64,000 bases of DNA from Mycolicibacterium helvum (GTDB lineage: Bacteria; Actinomycetota; Actinomycetes; Mycobacteriales; Mycobacteriaceae), in assembly GCF_010731895.1 (NCBI RefSeq), contig NZ_AP022596.1, positions 2,666,001 through 2,730,000 of the forward strand, given 5' to 3'. Below are positions 43,867-52,875 of the stretch, in pieces (position 1 is the first letter of the stretch; the number at the start of each line of letters is the position of its first letter). The notes beneath the pieces are model-generated. The model worked only from the letters and a program-made list of their open reading frames with translations, had not been told where the DNA came from and did not search any database. Both the position numbers and the translations under genes were made by a program.

Positions 43867-44625
43867 TTAGGGGATGCCGCCGTCGGCCCGAAGGATCGAC
43901 CCGGTGGTGAAGCTGGATGCGTCCGACATCAAGAACAATGCGGCGCCGATGATTTCAGCGGGCTCGCCAGCCCGCTGCAGGGCGTGCCGGCCGAACGGAT
44001 TCTCAGTGCCGAAGTCCCACGCCTTGCTGATGTCAGTTAAAAAGGGCCCCGGCATCAGGGTGTTGACGCGCACGGTCGGCCCGAAGGCCGCGGCCAGACC
44101 TTCGGTCATCGCGTTCAGGCCGGCTTTGGATGCGGCGTACGGAATGAACGACGGATGCGGCCGCAACGATCCGTGGGTGCTGACGTTGATGATGACCCCG
44201 CCGCCGTCGGCGACCATGCGTTCGCCCACTAGTGCCGAAAGCCGGAACGGCCCTTTGAGATTGAGGTTGACCACGGCATCGAACAGTTTTTCGCTGACGT
44301 TGGTCAACTTGTCGTAGGTCGGTGACATACCGGCGTTGTTCACTAGCACGTCAAGCTTGCCGAACCGGTCGTAAACCGCCGACACCAGCCCATCCAGCTC
44401 GTCCCAGCGGCCGACGTGCACACCGTATGGCATTGCAGTGCGGCCGGTTTCGCCCTCGATCTCCTTGGCTGTCGCTACGCACGAGTCGTACTTGCGGCTG
44501 GCGATGACCACGTCGGCGCCGCAGCGCGCGGCGGCCAGCGCCATCTCGCGGCCCAGCCCGCGGCTGCCGCCCGTGATCAGTACCACCCGGCCGGTCAGGT
44601 CGAAAAGTTCATCTGCATAGCCCAT
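43867..44625 (-). CDS. SDR oxidoreductase of the second APH/ACAD operon
   Basis: 252 residues: TGGSRGLGREMALAAARCGA, NNAGMS, NVSTHGS, and YAASKAGLNAMTEGLA with the catalytic Tyr/Lys; tail FTTGSILRADGG. It begins immediately after the kinase stop (ATG directly adjacent to the TAA). Order here is kinase-SDR-dehydrogenase, whereas module 1 has kinase-dehydrogenase-SDR. A role in 4-oxo/4-hydroxy or 3-hydroxy interconversion is inferred from the context. Confidence 0.86.
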   Translation of the reverse strand: MGYADELFDLTGRVVLITGGSRGLGREMALAAARCGADVVIASRKYDSCVATAKEIEGETGRTAMPYGVHVGRWDELDGLVSAVYDRFGKLDVLVNNAGMSPTYDKLTNVSEKLFDAVVNLNLKGPFRLSALVGERMVADGGGVIINVSTHGSLRPHPSFIPYAASKAGLNAMTEGLAAAFGPTVRVNTLMPGPFLTDISKAWDFGTENPFGRHALQRAGEPAEIIGAALFLMSDASSFTTGSILRADGGIP

Positions 44626-45669
44626 TTAGGCCGCCTCCCCAGACTGCACCAATTCGGCGGCGGTGGCGATCAGACCGGGCACCATGGCGCCGAATGCCTC
44701 GGTCATTGTCGGGTCGCCCTTGCCGCTGGTGACCGCGGCAGCATATGTCTTCTCCAGCACGATGCCCAGCTTCCAGTTCGCCAGCACGAGGTAGTAGTGG
44801 ATGTTTTCCGTCGACAGGCCGCTGATCGCCTCGTAGTGCGCCAGCAGCTCACTACGCGTCGGCATGCCCGCCATCGGCAGGTAGAAGCCACCGTCCTTCG
44901 GCTGCTCGCCGTCATAGCCCAGCAGCGCCCACGCGACGTCGAGCAGCGGGTCGCCGATGGTGGTCATCTCCCAGTCCACGATCGCGGCCAGCCGCCCCGG
45001 TGCCCCGTGGGCGTACATGACATTGGCGAACTGGTAGTCGCCGTGCATGATGCCGGGCGTGAAGTGCGCGGGCCGGTTATTGCCCAACCACTCCGATGCG
45101 ACGTCCAGGCCGGGCAGTTCGCGCACCTGAAACGCGGATAGGAAGGACAGCCAGCGGTCCACCTGACGTTCGTGGAAGTTGTCGGGCCTACCGAACCCCT
45201 CGAGCCCCTGGGCCTTCCAATCGAGTCGGCCGAGTTTGGCTGCGCCTTCGACGAGCTGGAACGCGAGGTCCCGGCGAGCGCCGAGATCGGTGTCGAATGG
45301 CGTCTCCCAGCCGCCGTCCATTGGGCTCCAACCGTCGACCTCCTTCATCAGGTAGAAGGGTTTACCCAGCACCGCACCGCTCTCGTCGGCGGCGATCAGC
45401 TCGGCATGCGGCACGTCGGTGCCCGCCAGGGCGCGTTCCAGCCGAATCTCGCGGAGCAGCTCGCCCAGCCGCCGGTCGTCGGCGCGGGGGCCGGGCATCC
45501 GCAGCACCATGTCCTGACCGCCGCGGGTGATCCGATAGAGCATGTTCTGCGAGCCGCCCTTGAGAACCTCGGCGGCGGGCTCCTCGCCGGCACCGGGGGT
45601 CTCTTGGGTGTCGAGCCACCGGCCGAGTGTCGCGGTGTCCAGGTCGACGGGGTTTTCCGTTCTTGTCAT
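44626..45669 (-). CDS. APH-fold kinase, candidate 4-hydroxyacyl-CoA kinase (module 2, FadE36 type)
   Basis: 347 residues. EVLKGGSQNMLYRITRGG (nucleotide-binding start), TPGIMHGDYQFANVMYAHG (catalytic HGD..N) and AAIVDWEMTTIGDPLLDVA (metal Asp). The ATG at 45669 is chosen over an upstream frame start because a palindromic site covers that extension. It is first in the operon kinase-SDR-dehydrogenase-TetR-quinone reductase and divergent from a CoA-transferase, which could supply the CoA ester. Confidence 0.85.
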   Translation of the reverse strand: MTRTENPVDLDTATLGRWLDTQETPGAGEEPAAEVLKGGSQNMLYRITRGGQDMVLRMPGPRADDRRLGELLREIRLERALAGTDVPHAELIAADESGAVLGKPFYLMKEVDGWSPMDGGWETPFDTDLGARRDLAFQLVEGAAKLGRLDWKAQGLEGFGRPDNFHERQVDRWLSFLSAFQVRELPGLDVASEWLGNNRPAHFTPGIMHGDYQFANVMYAHGAPGRLAAIVDWEMTTIGDPLLDVAWALLGYDGEQPKDGGFYLPMAGMPTRSELLAHYEAISGLSTENIHYYLVLANWKLGIVLEKTYAAAVTSGKGDPTMTEAFGAMVPGLIATAAELVQSGEAA

Positions 45670-45691
45670 GGAAATCCTCACTCTCGTCGTG

Positions 45692-45706
45692 GAGAATAGC
45701 ATTCTC
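45692..45706. promoter_or_regulatory. Inverted repeat GAGAAT-N3-ATTCTC, candidate TetR operator
   Basis: GAGAATAGCATTCTC lies 22 bp upstream of the kinase start and 51 bp upstream of the divergent CoA-transferase. Its size and symmetry fit a TetR dimer. The TetR encoded in the operon is the natural candidate to bind it, controlling both directions. Confidence 0.6.
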
Positions 45707-45757
45707 GTGACGTCGAGCCGCTAGCGTTGGCGAGCGCAGTGAGCGAAAGGGGCGACG

Positions 45758-46918
45758 ATGACCGGTCCGCTGGATGGCATCAGAGTTGTCGAGCTTGGGG
45801 TGTGGGTCGCCGGACCGGCCGCCGGGGGAATCCTGGCGGACTGGGGCGCCGACGTCGTGAAGATCGAACCGCCTACCGGTGACCCGGCCCGGCAGTTCGG
45901 CCGGATGCTCGGTCTCGACGACGGCAGCAACCCGCCGTTCGAGATGGACAACCGGTCCAAGCGCAGCATCGTGGTTGACCTGACCACCGACGGCGGCCTG
46001 GCAACAGCGCGCCAATTACTCGAGGGTGCGGACGTTTTCGTCACCAACGTGCGCCCCGATGCGCTGGCTCGGCTCGACCTGGATTATCCGAAGGTGGCCG
46101 CGCTCAACCCCGGCCTGGTGTACGGCCTGATCACCGGATACGGCGAGACGGGTCCGGAAGTCAACCGCCCGGCCTACGACGTCGCGGCGTTCTGGGCCCG
46201 GTCCGGGGTGGCCGACCTGCTCACCCGTCCAGGCGACAGCCCGCCCTTCCAACGCGGCGGTATGGGTGACCATATGACCGGCATGACACTGGCTGCCGCC
46301 ATCAACGCCGCGCTCGTTGCGCGCGGCCGCACTGGCGAGGGGCAGCTGGTCACCACCTCGCTGTACCGTCAGGGCACTTACACCGTGAGCTTCGACCTCA
46401 ACACGTTCTTGCTGAGCGGGCGGCCCATTGCGATCGGCCAGCGCGAGACCATGTTCAACCCGTGCATGAACAACTATCTGGCGGCCGACGGGCGCCGGTT
46501 CTGGATTGTCGGGTTGGAGGCCGACCGGCACTGGCCATCGCTGTGCCGGGCGGTGGGCCATCCGGAATGGTTGAGTGACAACCGATTTGCCACCGCCCGC
46601 GACCGGGCGATCAACTCCCGTGAGCTCATCGCGGCACTCGACGAGATCTTCGCGACCAAGCCGCTGGCGCAGTGGGCGCAAGCATTCGACGATGAACCCG
46701 AGCTGTTCTGGTCTCCGGTGAACTCGATGGAAGACGTCCTCGGTGACGAGCAGTTCCACGCTGCAGGCGGTCTGGTCGACGTTCCCGACGATGGCGGGTC
46801 GCTGCCGATGATCGCCACACCGGCCGATTTCCATGGCACGCCATGGGCGCCGCGGTCGGCCGCCCCGAAGCTCGGTGAGCACACCGAGGAGATCCTGGCC
46901 GAGCTAGGCGGCCGCTAA
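45758..46918 (+). CDS. CaiB/BaiF (family III) CoA-transferase
   Basis: 386 residues: LDGIRVVELGVWVAGPAAGG start, GADVVKIEPPTGDPAR, and the catalytic Asp in GGMGDHMTGMTLAAA near residue 170 that forms the acyl anhydride. It transfers CoA between carboxylic acids. Divergent from the kinase operon with a shared candidate operator, it is well placed to activate the operon's carboxylic acid substrate. Its 3' end overlaps the metallopeptidase gene by 15 bp on the opposite strand. Confidence 0.88.
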   Translation: MTGPLDGIRVVELGVWVAGPAAGGILADWGADVVKIEPPTGDPARQFGRMLGLDDGSNPPFEMDNRSKRSIVVDLTTDGGLATARQLLEGADVFVTNVRPDALARLDLDYPKVAALNPGLVYGLITGYGETGPEVNRPAYDVAAFWARSGVADLLTRPGDSPPFQRGGMGDHMTGMTLAAAINAALVARGRTGEGQLVTTSLYRQGTYTVSFDLNTFLLSGRPIAIGQRETMFNPCMNNYLAADGRRFWIVGLEADRHWPSLCRAVGHPEWLSDNRFATARDRAINSRELIAALDEIFATKPLAQWAQAFDDEPELFWSPVNSMEDVLGDEQFHAAGGLVDVPDDGGSLPMIATPADFHGTPWAPRSAAPKLGEHTEEILAELGGR

Positions 46919-47965
46919 CCCCCGCAGCACGGCGTGCACGAACCCCAACTTGTCGGCCACCGGCTGGCTGATCTCGAACGGGTACAGCGGGCCCTTGCCC
47001 ATCGCGGTGTTGACTCGGTTGAAGAACAGTGAGATCCACTTCCAGTCGTCGAGCAGCCGCTGGATCGGCGCCTCGGCGTAGGACTCCAGCGGGACGACAT
47101 CGCGCGGCGCGGCGAAGCGCACCCGGTCGGCATGTAACACCATGCCCGCTTCCCGGCTGGTGTCGATGGTGTCGGTGATGTGCAGGTAGTGCGCGAAGCA
47201 CTCGGCGAAGTCCTCCCACGGATGCATGGTGGCGTACTCCGAGATGAATGATGACCGCCAGTCGGCCGGTGCGCCGAATTCGTAATGCCGGGTCAGGGCG
47301 TCGGCGTAGCTGGCTCGCTCGTCGCCGAACAGTTCGCGACAGCGCGCCAGGTAACGCTGCGCGCCCACGCCAGTCTCGACGAGGACGTTCTGGTAGTAGT
47401 GGCCGGCTTCGTGACGGAAGTGGCCCAGCATGGTGCGGTATGGCTCGCCCAGCTGTACCCGCAGTGATTCCCGGTATGCGTCAAGGGATTCCACCAGATC
47501 GATGGTGATCACCCCACCCGCGTGCCCGATCATGATTCGCTCGCTGGTGCTGTAACTGGACAACAGGTCGAAGGCCAGGCCACCGTCGCGCTGCCAGTAC
47601 GGCTCGACCGGTAGGCCGAGTTCGTCGAGCTGGTAGACCAGCCGGCGCAACGCCTGGGTGGCCGGCAGCAGCTTCTCGCGGGCGATCGTGTCGTCGGGGT
47701 CGGGTTCGCGCCGGATCAGCGCATGGGCCAGGCACCGGCCCCGGGCCGTGACTCCCGCCGACTCCGATGCCAGCCAGTTGCAGGCCAGCGGTGTGGACTG
47801 GGTGCAGCGCGTCCACCTGACGCCGTCGACCATCGCCGCCCCATCGCTCAGCGCCACCATCGACCTGCTCGGCAGATGCAGGCCCACCGGGGTGCCGCAC
47901 GACTGACACGCGCTGCCCTCGAAGGGAACGAAGTCGCGGCACACCGGACAGACGAAGGCGCGCAT
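46904..47965 (-). CDS. Putative zinc metallopeptidase with N-terminal zinc ribbon (COG4307 type)
   Basis: 353 residues. An N-terminal ribbon, CPVCRDFVPFEGSACQSCG, is followed by a domain with GHFRHEAGHYYQNVLV, where HExxH-like HEAGHYY supplies the zinc ligands, and DFAECFAHYLHITD. Matches the putative zinc-binding metallopeptidase family (Peptidase_Mx). No signal peptide, so it is cytoplasmic. The physiological substrate is unknown. It overlaps the CoA-transferase gene tail to tail. Confidence 0.83.
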   Translation of the reverse strand: MRAFVCPVCRDFVPFEGSACQSCGTPVGLHLPSRSMVALSDGAAMVDGVRWTRCTQSTPLACNWLASESAGVTARGRCLAHALIRREPDPDDTIAREKLLPATQALRRLVYQLDELGLPVEPYWQRDGGLAFDLLSSYSTSERIMIGHAGGVITIDLVESLDAYRESLRVQLGEPYRTMLGHFRHEAGHYYQNVLVETGVGAQRYLARCRELFGDERASYADALTRHYEFGAPADWRSSFISEYATMHPWEDFAECFAHYLHITDTIDTSREAGMVLHADRVRFAAPRDVVPLESYAEAPIQRLLDDWKWISLFFNRVNTAMGKGPLYPFEISQPVADKLGFVHAVLRGLAAA

Positions 47966-48013
47966 GGGCCTTATCGTTGCACGGGCGTCAGCACCGAAAG
48001 GACTATCTCACTC

Positions 48014-48622
48014 ATGCAGTTGCTGCTTGTCAGGCATGCGTTGCCGCACCGGACCGAGGCCGGCGAAGGAGCCGATCCCGAACTGTCCGGGCAAGGCTGG
48101 CAGCAGGCTGCGCGCCTGCCAGAAGCGCTGGCCCGATTCCCGATCACCCGGCTGGTCAGCAGCCCGCAACGGCGCGCGATCCAGACCGCTGAACCCGTGG
48201 CGCAGGCCCGCGAGCTGACCCTCGACGTCGACGACCGGCTCGCCGAGTACGACCGCGGCATGTCCCACTACGTGCCGATCGAACAGGTGCGCACCGAACG
48301 GCCCGAAGAGTGGGCCCGGATGGCGGAGGGCAAGCTACCCAGCAGCGTCGACGAGCACGAGTTCCGCGGCCGGGTAGGCGCGGCGCTATCGGACATCGTC
48401 GCCGCCGCCGGACACGAGGACACGGTGGCCGTGTTCAGCCACGGCGGGGTGATCAACGTGATTCTGCACGAGCTGCTGGGCACCCAACGACTGCTGTCAT
48501 TCCCGATCGACTACGTGTCGATCACCCGCCTGCTCTATGCCCGCAACGGGTTCGGCACCGTGGCGGCGGTGAACACCACCGAGCACGTCTGGGACCTCCT
48601 ACCGCGCAATCAACGCTATTAG
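48014..48622 (+). CDS. Histidine phosphatase (phosphoglycerate mutase-like) protein
   Basis: 202 residues. The catalytic RHA motif is at the start (LLLVRHALPHRT), followed by LVSSPQRRAIQTAEPVAQ and the second His in AVFSHGGVINVIL. A typical small phosphatase of the branch-1 family. ATG at 48014. It is followed 13 bp later by an APH-family gene on the same strand and may be cotranscribed; phosphatase and kinase-like partners could act on related substrates, but this is a guess. Confidence 0.87.
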   Translation: MQLLLVRHALPHRTEAGEGADPELSGQGWQQAARLPEALARFPITRLVSSPQRRAIQTAEPVAQARELTLDVDDRLAEYDRGMSHYVPIEQVRTERPEEWARMAEGKLPSSVDEHEFRGRVGAALSDIVAAAGHEDTVAVFSHGGVINVILHELLGTQRLLSFPIDYVSITRLLYARNGFGTVAAVNTTEHVWDLLPRNQRY

Positions 48623-48635
48623 CTATACATAGCTG

Positions 48636-49661
48636 GTGACTTCACTAGACGGGCTCGACCTGGCAGCACTGGACCGGCATCTGCGGGCAGTGGGGATCCC
48701 GCGCACCGGGGAGCTGCGGGGCAAGTTCATCTCCGGCGGTCGTTCCAACCTGACTTTCCTGGTCTTCGACGACGCCTCCACCTGGGTGCTGCGGCGCCCG
48801 CCACTGCACGGGCTCACGCCGTCTGCTCACGACATGGGCCGCGAATATCGCGTGGTGGCTGCGCTGGCCGACAGCCCGGTGCCGGTGGCACCGGCGGTGA
48901 CGATGCGCGATGACGACTCCGTGCTGGGTGCGCCATTCCAGATGGTCGAGTACGTGGCGGGCAACGTGGTTCGCAGCCGGACCGACCTGGACGCCCTCGG
49001 TGGTCCCGACGTGGTCAGCGCGTCGGTCGACAGTCTGATCCGGGTTCTCGTCGATCTGCACGAGGTCGACCCCGCTGCCGTGGGCTTAAGTGACTTCGGC
49101 AAGCCGAGCGGCTATCTGGAACGGCAAGTGCGGCGATGGGGTTCGCAGTGGCAGCATGTCCGGCTGCCCGACGACCCGCGCAACGGCGATGTCGAGCGGC
49201 TGCACGCCAAGCTGGCCGACGCGGTTCCCGAGCAGAGCCGCACCTCGATCGTGCACGGCGACTACCGCATCGACAACACTATTCTCGACGCCGATGACCC
49301 GACTGTTGTTCGCGCCGTGCTGGATTGGGAGATGTCCACCCTCGGTGACCCGCTCTCGGATGCGGCGCTGATGTGCGTGCACCGCGATCCGGCACTGAAT
49401 CTGATTCTCAACGAGGAGACGGCCTGGACCGCACCGCAGATGCCGTCGGCTGAGGAGCTTGCGCACCGCTATGCGGTGGCGTCCGGACATCCTCTGGCGC
49501 ACTGGGATTTTCAGATGGCGCTGGGGTATTTCAAGCTGGCGATCATCGCGGCGGGCATCGACTTCCGCCGGCGAATGGCGTCCGAGCGGTCCGACAACGA
49601 CGACCGCGCCGGGGAGGCGGTTGCCGTCCTGATCAGTCGCGGCCTGGAGACGCTGAGCTAG
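48636..49661 (+). CDS. APH-fold phosphotransferase family protein (third copy)
   Basis: 341 residues: KFISGGRSNLTFLVFDDAS, TSIVHGDYRIDNTILDAD (HGD..N) and VLDWEMSTLGDPLSDAALM. It is the third member of this family in the window, but without an adjacent acyl-CoA dehydrogenase; it pairs instead with the histidine phosphatase. GTG at 48636. It converges with the LapA-like gene, and both stop codons share the palindrome CTAG. Confidence 0.83.
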   Translation: MTSLDGLDLAALDRHLRAVGIPRTGELRGKFISGGRSNLTFLVFDDASTWVLRRPPLHGLTPSAHDMGREYRVVAALADSPVPVAPAVTMRDDDSVLGAPFQMVEYVAGNVVRSRTDLDALGGPDVVSASVDSLIRVLVDLHEVDPAAVGLSDFGKPSGYLERQVRRWGSQWQHVRLPDDPRNGDVERLHAKLADAVPEQSRTSIVHGDYRIDNTILDADDPTVVRAVLDWEMSTLGDPLSDAALMCVHRDPALNLILNEETAWTAPQMPSAEELAHRYAVASGHPLAHWDFQMALGYFKLAIIAAGIDFRRRMASERSDNDDRAGEAVAVLISRGLETLS

Positions 49662-50029
49662 TTGCTCCTGGCGGCTTTGAGATTCTTCTTCGCCGCGCGG
49701 CGAAGTTGGAAGATCCGCGCCGCCCCCGCCAGCACGGTCACCAGGCCGCCGCACACCGCGGCCATGAGGATCGCCACCCCGGCCGGCAGCGACCAGCGCC
49801 AGCCCAGGAACGCGAATGACGTCGATTCGGTGTTTTGGGCGATGAAGATCAGCAGAATCGTCAGGATCAAGAATCCGACGATCAGCGAGGACCATAGTGC
49901 CGCGGCACGGGTGAATTTGACCTCGTTGACCGACGCCGCCGGGCTGGGTGCGGGCGGCTCCGAGGGCGGCGGCGCCGGGGTAACCGGCAGCGTCGGATCG
50001 TAGGGCGGGCCCGGAACTTCACTGCTCAT
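49658..50029 (-). CDS. LapA-domain (DUF1049) membrane protein
   Basis: 123 residues: a Pro-rich N-terminus (PTLPVTPAPPPSEPPAPSP), then two membrane segments (LWSSLIVGFLILTILLIFIA, PAGVAILMAAVCGGLVTVLA) flanking the LapA pattern QNTESTSFAFLGWRWSLP, and a basic tail. Role unknown; LapA proteins assist envelope or LPS assembly in other bacteria. It is in the Rv3760-like position beside proX. ATG at 50029; a GTG one codon upstream is possible. Confidence 0.8.
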   Translation of the reverse strand: MSSEVPGPPYDPTLPVTPAPPPSEPPAPSPAASVNEVKFTRAAALWSSLIVGFLILTILLIFIAQNTESTSFAFLGWRWSLPAGVAILMAAVCGGLVTVLAGAARIFQLRRAAKKNLKAARSN

Positions 50030-50143
50030 CACACTATCTTTGCCCGTTCTGAGCGATAAGGAAACAACCGGGGTTTAAACCTGGGCGGCTGGTGGTCACT
50101 GCCGCTACTGTCGGTGAAACACGTCAGGGGTGAAAGGACGCTC

Positions 50144-51097
50144 ATGAACGCGTCGCGGGGCGGAAAGCGACTGTGGTTGGCAGCAACTCTGTTCATGCTC
50201 GTCCTGCCGGTGGCAGCGGCCTGCGGCAGCGCCAATCCGCTTGGCGGCGGATCGGCGTCGGGTGATCTGAAAACCCTCGTCGTCGGCTCCGCGGACTTCC
50301 CGGAATCGAAGATCATCGCCGAGATCTACGCCCAGGCATTGGAAGCAAACGGTTTCACGGTCGGACGGCAATTCGGCATCGGCAGCCGCGAGACCTACAT
50401 TCCGGCGGTGCGCGATCATTCGATCGACCTGGTGCCCGAGTACACCGGAAATCTCTTGCAGTACTTCGATCCCAAGACGACGGTGACCACACCCGACGAG
50501 GTGGAGCTGGCGTTGTTCCGGGCGCTGCCGGGGGATCTGTCGATCCTCACTCCGTCACCGGCCAATGACACCGACACCGTTGCGGTTTCCGAATCTACGG
50601 CACAGAAGTGGAATCTCAAGACCATTGGTGATTTGGCGGCGCATTCCCCGGAGGTGAAGTTCGGTGCCCCCTCGGAGTTCCTGAACCGCACCGAGGGACT
50701 GCCGGGGCTAAAAGCCAAGTATGGCTTGGACATCAAGCCGGACAATTTCGTCGCGATCAGTGATGGAGGCGGCCCGGCCACGGTGCGCGCGCTGGTGGAC
50801 GGCACCGTCACTGCCGCCGATATTTTCAGTACCTCACCGGCGATCCCGCAGAACAAGCTGGTGGTGCTGGAGGATCCGAAGAACAACTTCCTGGCCGCCA
50901 ACGTGGTGCCGCTGGTCAGTTCGCAGAAGAAATCCGATGAGCTCAAAAAGGTGCTGGATGCGGTGTCGGCCAAGCTGAGCACGGAGGGCCTCATCGAACT
51001 GAACACCGCCGTGTCCGGGAACTCCGGGGTCGACCCCGACGAGGCCGCACGAAAGTGGATCCACGACAACGGTTTCGACAAGCCGATCGGGAAATAG
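50144..51097 (+). CDS. proX: Osmoprotectant-binding lipoprotein ProX
   Basis: 317 residues. Lipoprotein signal with lipobox VAAAC (Cys near residue 27), then an OpuAC-type binding domain (VVGSADFPESKIIAEIYAQA, SIDLVPEYTGNLLQYF). It captures glycine betaine or related compatible solutes outside the membrane. ATG at 50144 is preceded by GAAAGGA. proV starts directly after its stop, beginning the proXVWZ operon, in the same gene set as Rv3756c-Rv3759c. Confidence 0.93.
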   Translation: MNASRGGKRLWLAATLFMLVLPVAAACGSANPLGGGSASGDLKTLVVGSADFPESKIIAEIYAQALEANGFTVGRQFGIGSRETYIPAVRDHSIDLVPEYTGNLLQYFDPKTTVTTPDEVELALFRALPGDLSILTPSPANDTDTVAVSESTAQKWNLKTIGDLAAHSPEVKFGAPSEFLNRTEGLPGLKAKYGLDIKPDNFVAISDGGGPATVRALVDGTVTAADIFSTSPAIPQNKLVVLEDPKNNFLAANVVPLVSSQKKSDELKKVLDAVSAKLSTEGLIELNTAVSGNSGVDPDEAARKWIHDNGFDKPIGK

Positions 51098-52228
51098 ATG
51101 ATCACCTTCGATACGGTCACCAAGACGTACCCGGATGGCACTGTTGCCGTCGATAGCCTGAGCATGGAGGTTCCGACCGGCACCCTCACGGTCTTCGTGG
51201 GCCCGTCGGGCTGCGGGAAGACCACCTCGATGCGGATGATCAACCGGATGATCGAGCCCAGCTCGGGGACGATCACCGTCGACGGCCGCGACATCGCCAC
51301 GGTGAACCCGAACAATCTGCGGCTCGGGATCGGCTATGTCATCCAGAGTGGTGGGCTCATGCCGCACCAGCGGGTGATCGACAACGTCGCGACGGTGCCG
51401 GTGCTCAAGGGCGAGTCACGGCGCACCGCCCGCAAGGCCGCCTACGAGGTTCTGGAGCGGGTGGGCCTGGATCCCAAACTGGGGGACCGCTATCCGGCAC
51501 AATTGTCCGGCGGTCAGCAGCAACGTGTCGGTGTGGCCAGGGCATTGGCCGCCGACCCGCCGGTCCTGTTGATGGACGAACCGTTCTCGGCGGTCGACCC
51601 GGTGGTACGCGACGAGCTGCAGGCCGAAATCCTGCGTCTGCAAGGCGAATTGCAGAAGACCATCGTCTTCGTCACCCACGACATCGACGAGGCGATAAAA
51701 CTCGGCGACCGGGTCGCGGTGTTCGGGCCCGGCGGCACCCTGCAACAGTACGACGCGCCGGCGCGGTTGCTGTCCAATCCCGCCAACGAATTCGTCTCAG
51801 GCTTCATCGGCGCCGACCGTGGCTACCGCGGCCTGCAGTTCCGGCAGGCAACCGGGTTGCCGCTACACGATATTCAGACCGTGAAAGAGGCCGAGATCGA
51901 CGCGCTTTCGCTGACGCCCGGCGACTGGCGGTTGGTGACCAAGGACGACGGCTGGCCGTACGGGTGGCTCAATGCCGAGGGGGTCGAGCTGCATCGGGGC
52001 GGAAGTTCGTTGTATGACAGCACCATCGCGGGCGGTTCGCTGTTCGAACCGGGTGGCACTCTGCGGCTGGCACTGGATGCGGCGCTGTCGTCGCCGTCCG
52101 GCCTCGGCGTGGCCGTTGACGACCACGGCCACGTGATCGGCGGGGTAAGAGCCGACGATGTAGTTGAGGCGCTGGACAGGCAGCGGGACCCGGCGGGGCA
52201 GGAGCGTAGCGACTCGGGTGGTGGCTGA
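51098..52228 (+). CDS. proV: Osmoprotectant ABC transporter ATPase ProV
   Basis: 376 residues: Walker A GPSGCGKTTSMRM, signature LSGGQQQRVGVARAL, Walker B VLLMDEPFSAVDP, and the His switch FVTHDIDEA. The C-terminal part after about residue 260 is CBS-like (GVAVDDHGHVIGGVRADDV). The last codons (DPAGQERSDSGGG) are encoded by an inverted copy of the dispersed 25-bp repeat, which may have replaced the original 3' end. proW starts 2 bp downstream. Confidence 0.92.
   Translation: MITFDTVTKTYPDGTVAVDSLSMEVPTGTLTVFVGPSGCGKTTSMRMINRMIEPSSGTITVDGRDIATVNPNNLRLGIGYVIQSGGLMPHQRVIDNVATVPVLKGESRRTARKAAYEVLERVGLDPKLGDRYPAQLSGGQQQRVGVARALAADPPVLLMDEPFSAVDPVVRDELQAEILRLQGELQKTIVFVTHDIDEAIKLGDRVAVFGPGGTLQQYDAPARLLSNPANEFVSGFIGADRGYRGLQFRQATGLPLHDIQTVKEAEIDALSLTPGDWRLVTKDDGWPYGWLNAEGVELHRGGSSLYDSTIAGGSLFEPGGTLRLALDAALSSPSGLGVAVDDHGHVIGGVRADDVVEALDRQRDPAGQERSDSGGG
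52194..52218. repeat. Inverted, diverged copy of the dispersed 25-bp motif at the 3' end of proV
   Basis: CAGGAGCGTAGCGACTCGGG corresponds to the reverse complement of the 3116-3140 element with a few mismatches. It lies within the last codons of proV. Confidence 0.55.
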
Positions 52229-52230
52229 GC

Positions 52231-52875
52231 ATGAACTATCTGCTGACCCATCTCGACAAGGCCTGGGCGCTGACCGTCATCCACCTTCGGCTCTCGCTGG
52301 TTCCGGTGGTGCTGGGTCTGGTGATCGCGGTGCCGCTGGGCGCCTACGTGTGGCGGACCACTGCCCTGCGGCGGCTGACCACCGTGACGGCGAGCATCAT
52401 CTTCACCATCCCGTCGCTGGCGCTGTTCGTGGTGCTGCCGCTGATCATCCCGACCCGGATCCTCGACGAAACCAACGTCATCGTCGCGCTCACGCTCTAC
52501 ACCACCGCGCTACTGGTGCGGGCGGTGCCCGAGGCGCTCGATGCGGTACCCGCCCAGGTGCGTGACGCTGCCACCGCGGTCGGCTATACCAGGCTGACGC
52601 GGATGCTCAAAGTCGATCTGCCACTGTCGATTCCGGTTCTCATCGCGGGTCTGCGCGTGGTCGCGGTGACCAATATCTCGATGGTGTCGGTGGGTTCGGT
52701 CATCGGGATTGGCGGGCTGGGAACCTGGTTCACCGAGGGTTATCAGGCCGACAAGAGCGACCAGATCGTCGCCGGCATCATCGCGATCTTCCTGCTGGCG
52801 ATCGTCATCGACGTGCTGATCCTGTTGGCGGGCCGGCTCATCACGCCGTGGGCCCGGGTCAAGGCGTCGTCATGA
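52231..52875 (+). CDS. proW: Osmoprotectant ABC transporter permease ProW
   Basis: 214 residues with about five membrane segments and the EAA-type loop (VPAQVRDAATAVGYTRLTRM). SVGSVIGIGGLGTWFTEGY near residue 150 is OpuCB-like. ATG at 52231. Its stop overlaps the proZ start (ATGA), so the two permeases are translationally coupled and likely form a heterodimer. Confidence 0.92.
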   Translation: MNYLLTHLDKAWALTVIHLRLSLVPVVLGLVIAVPLGAYVWRTTALRRLTTVTASIIFTIPSLALFVVLPLIIPTRILDETNVIVALTLYTTALLVRAVPEALDAVPAQVRDAATAVGYTRLTRMLKVDLPLSIPVLIAGLRVVAVTNISMVSVGSVIGIGGLGTWFTEGYQADKSDQIVAGIIAIFLLAIVIDVLILLAGRLITPWARVKASS

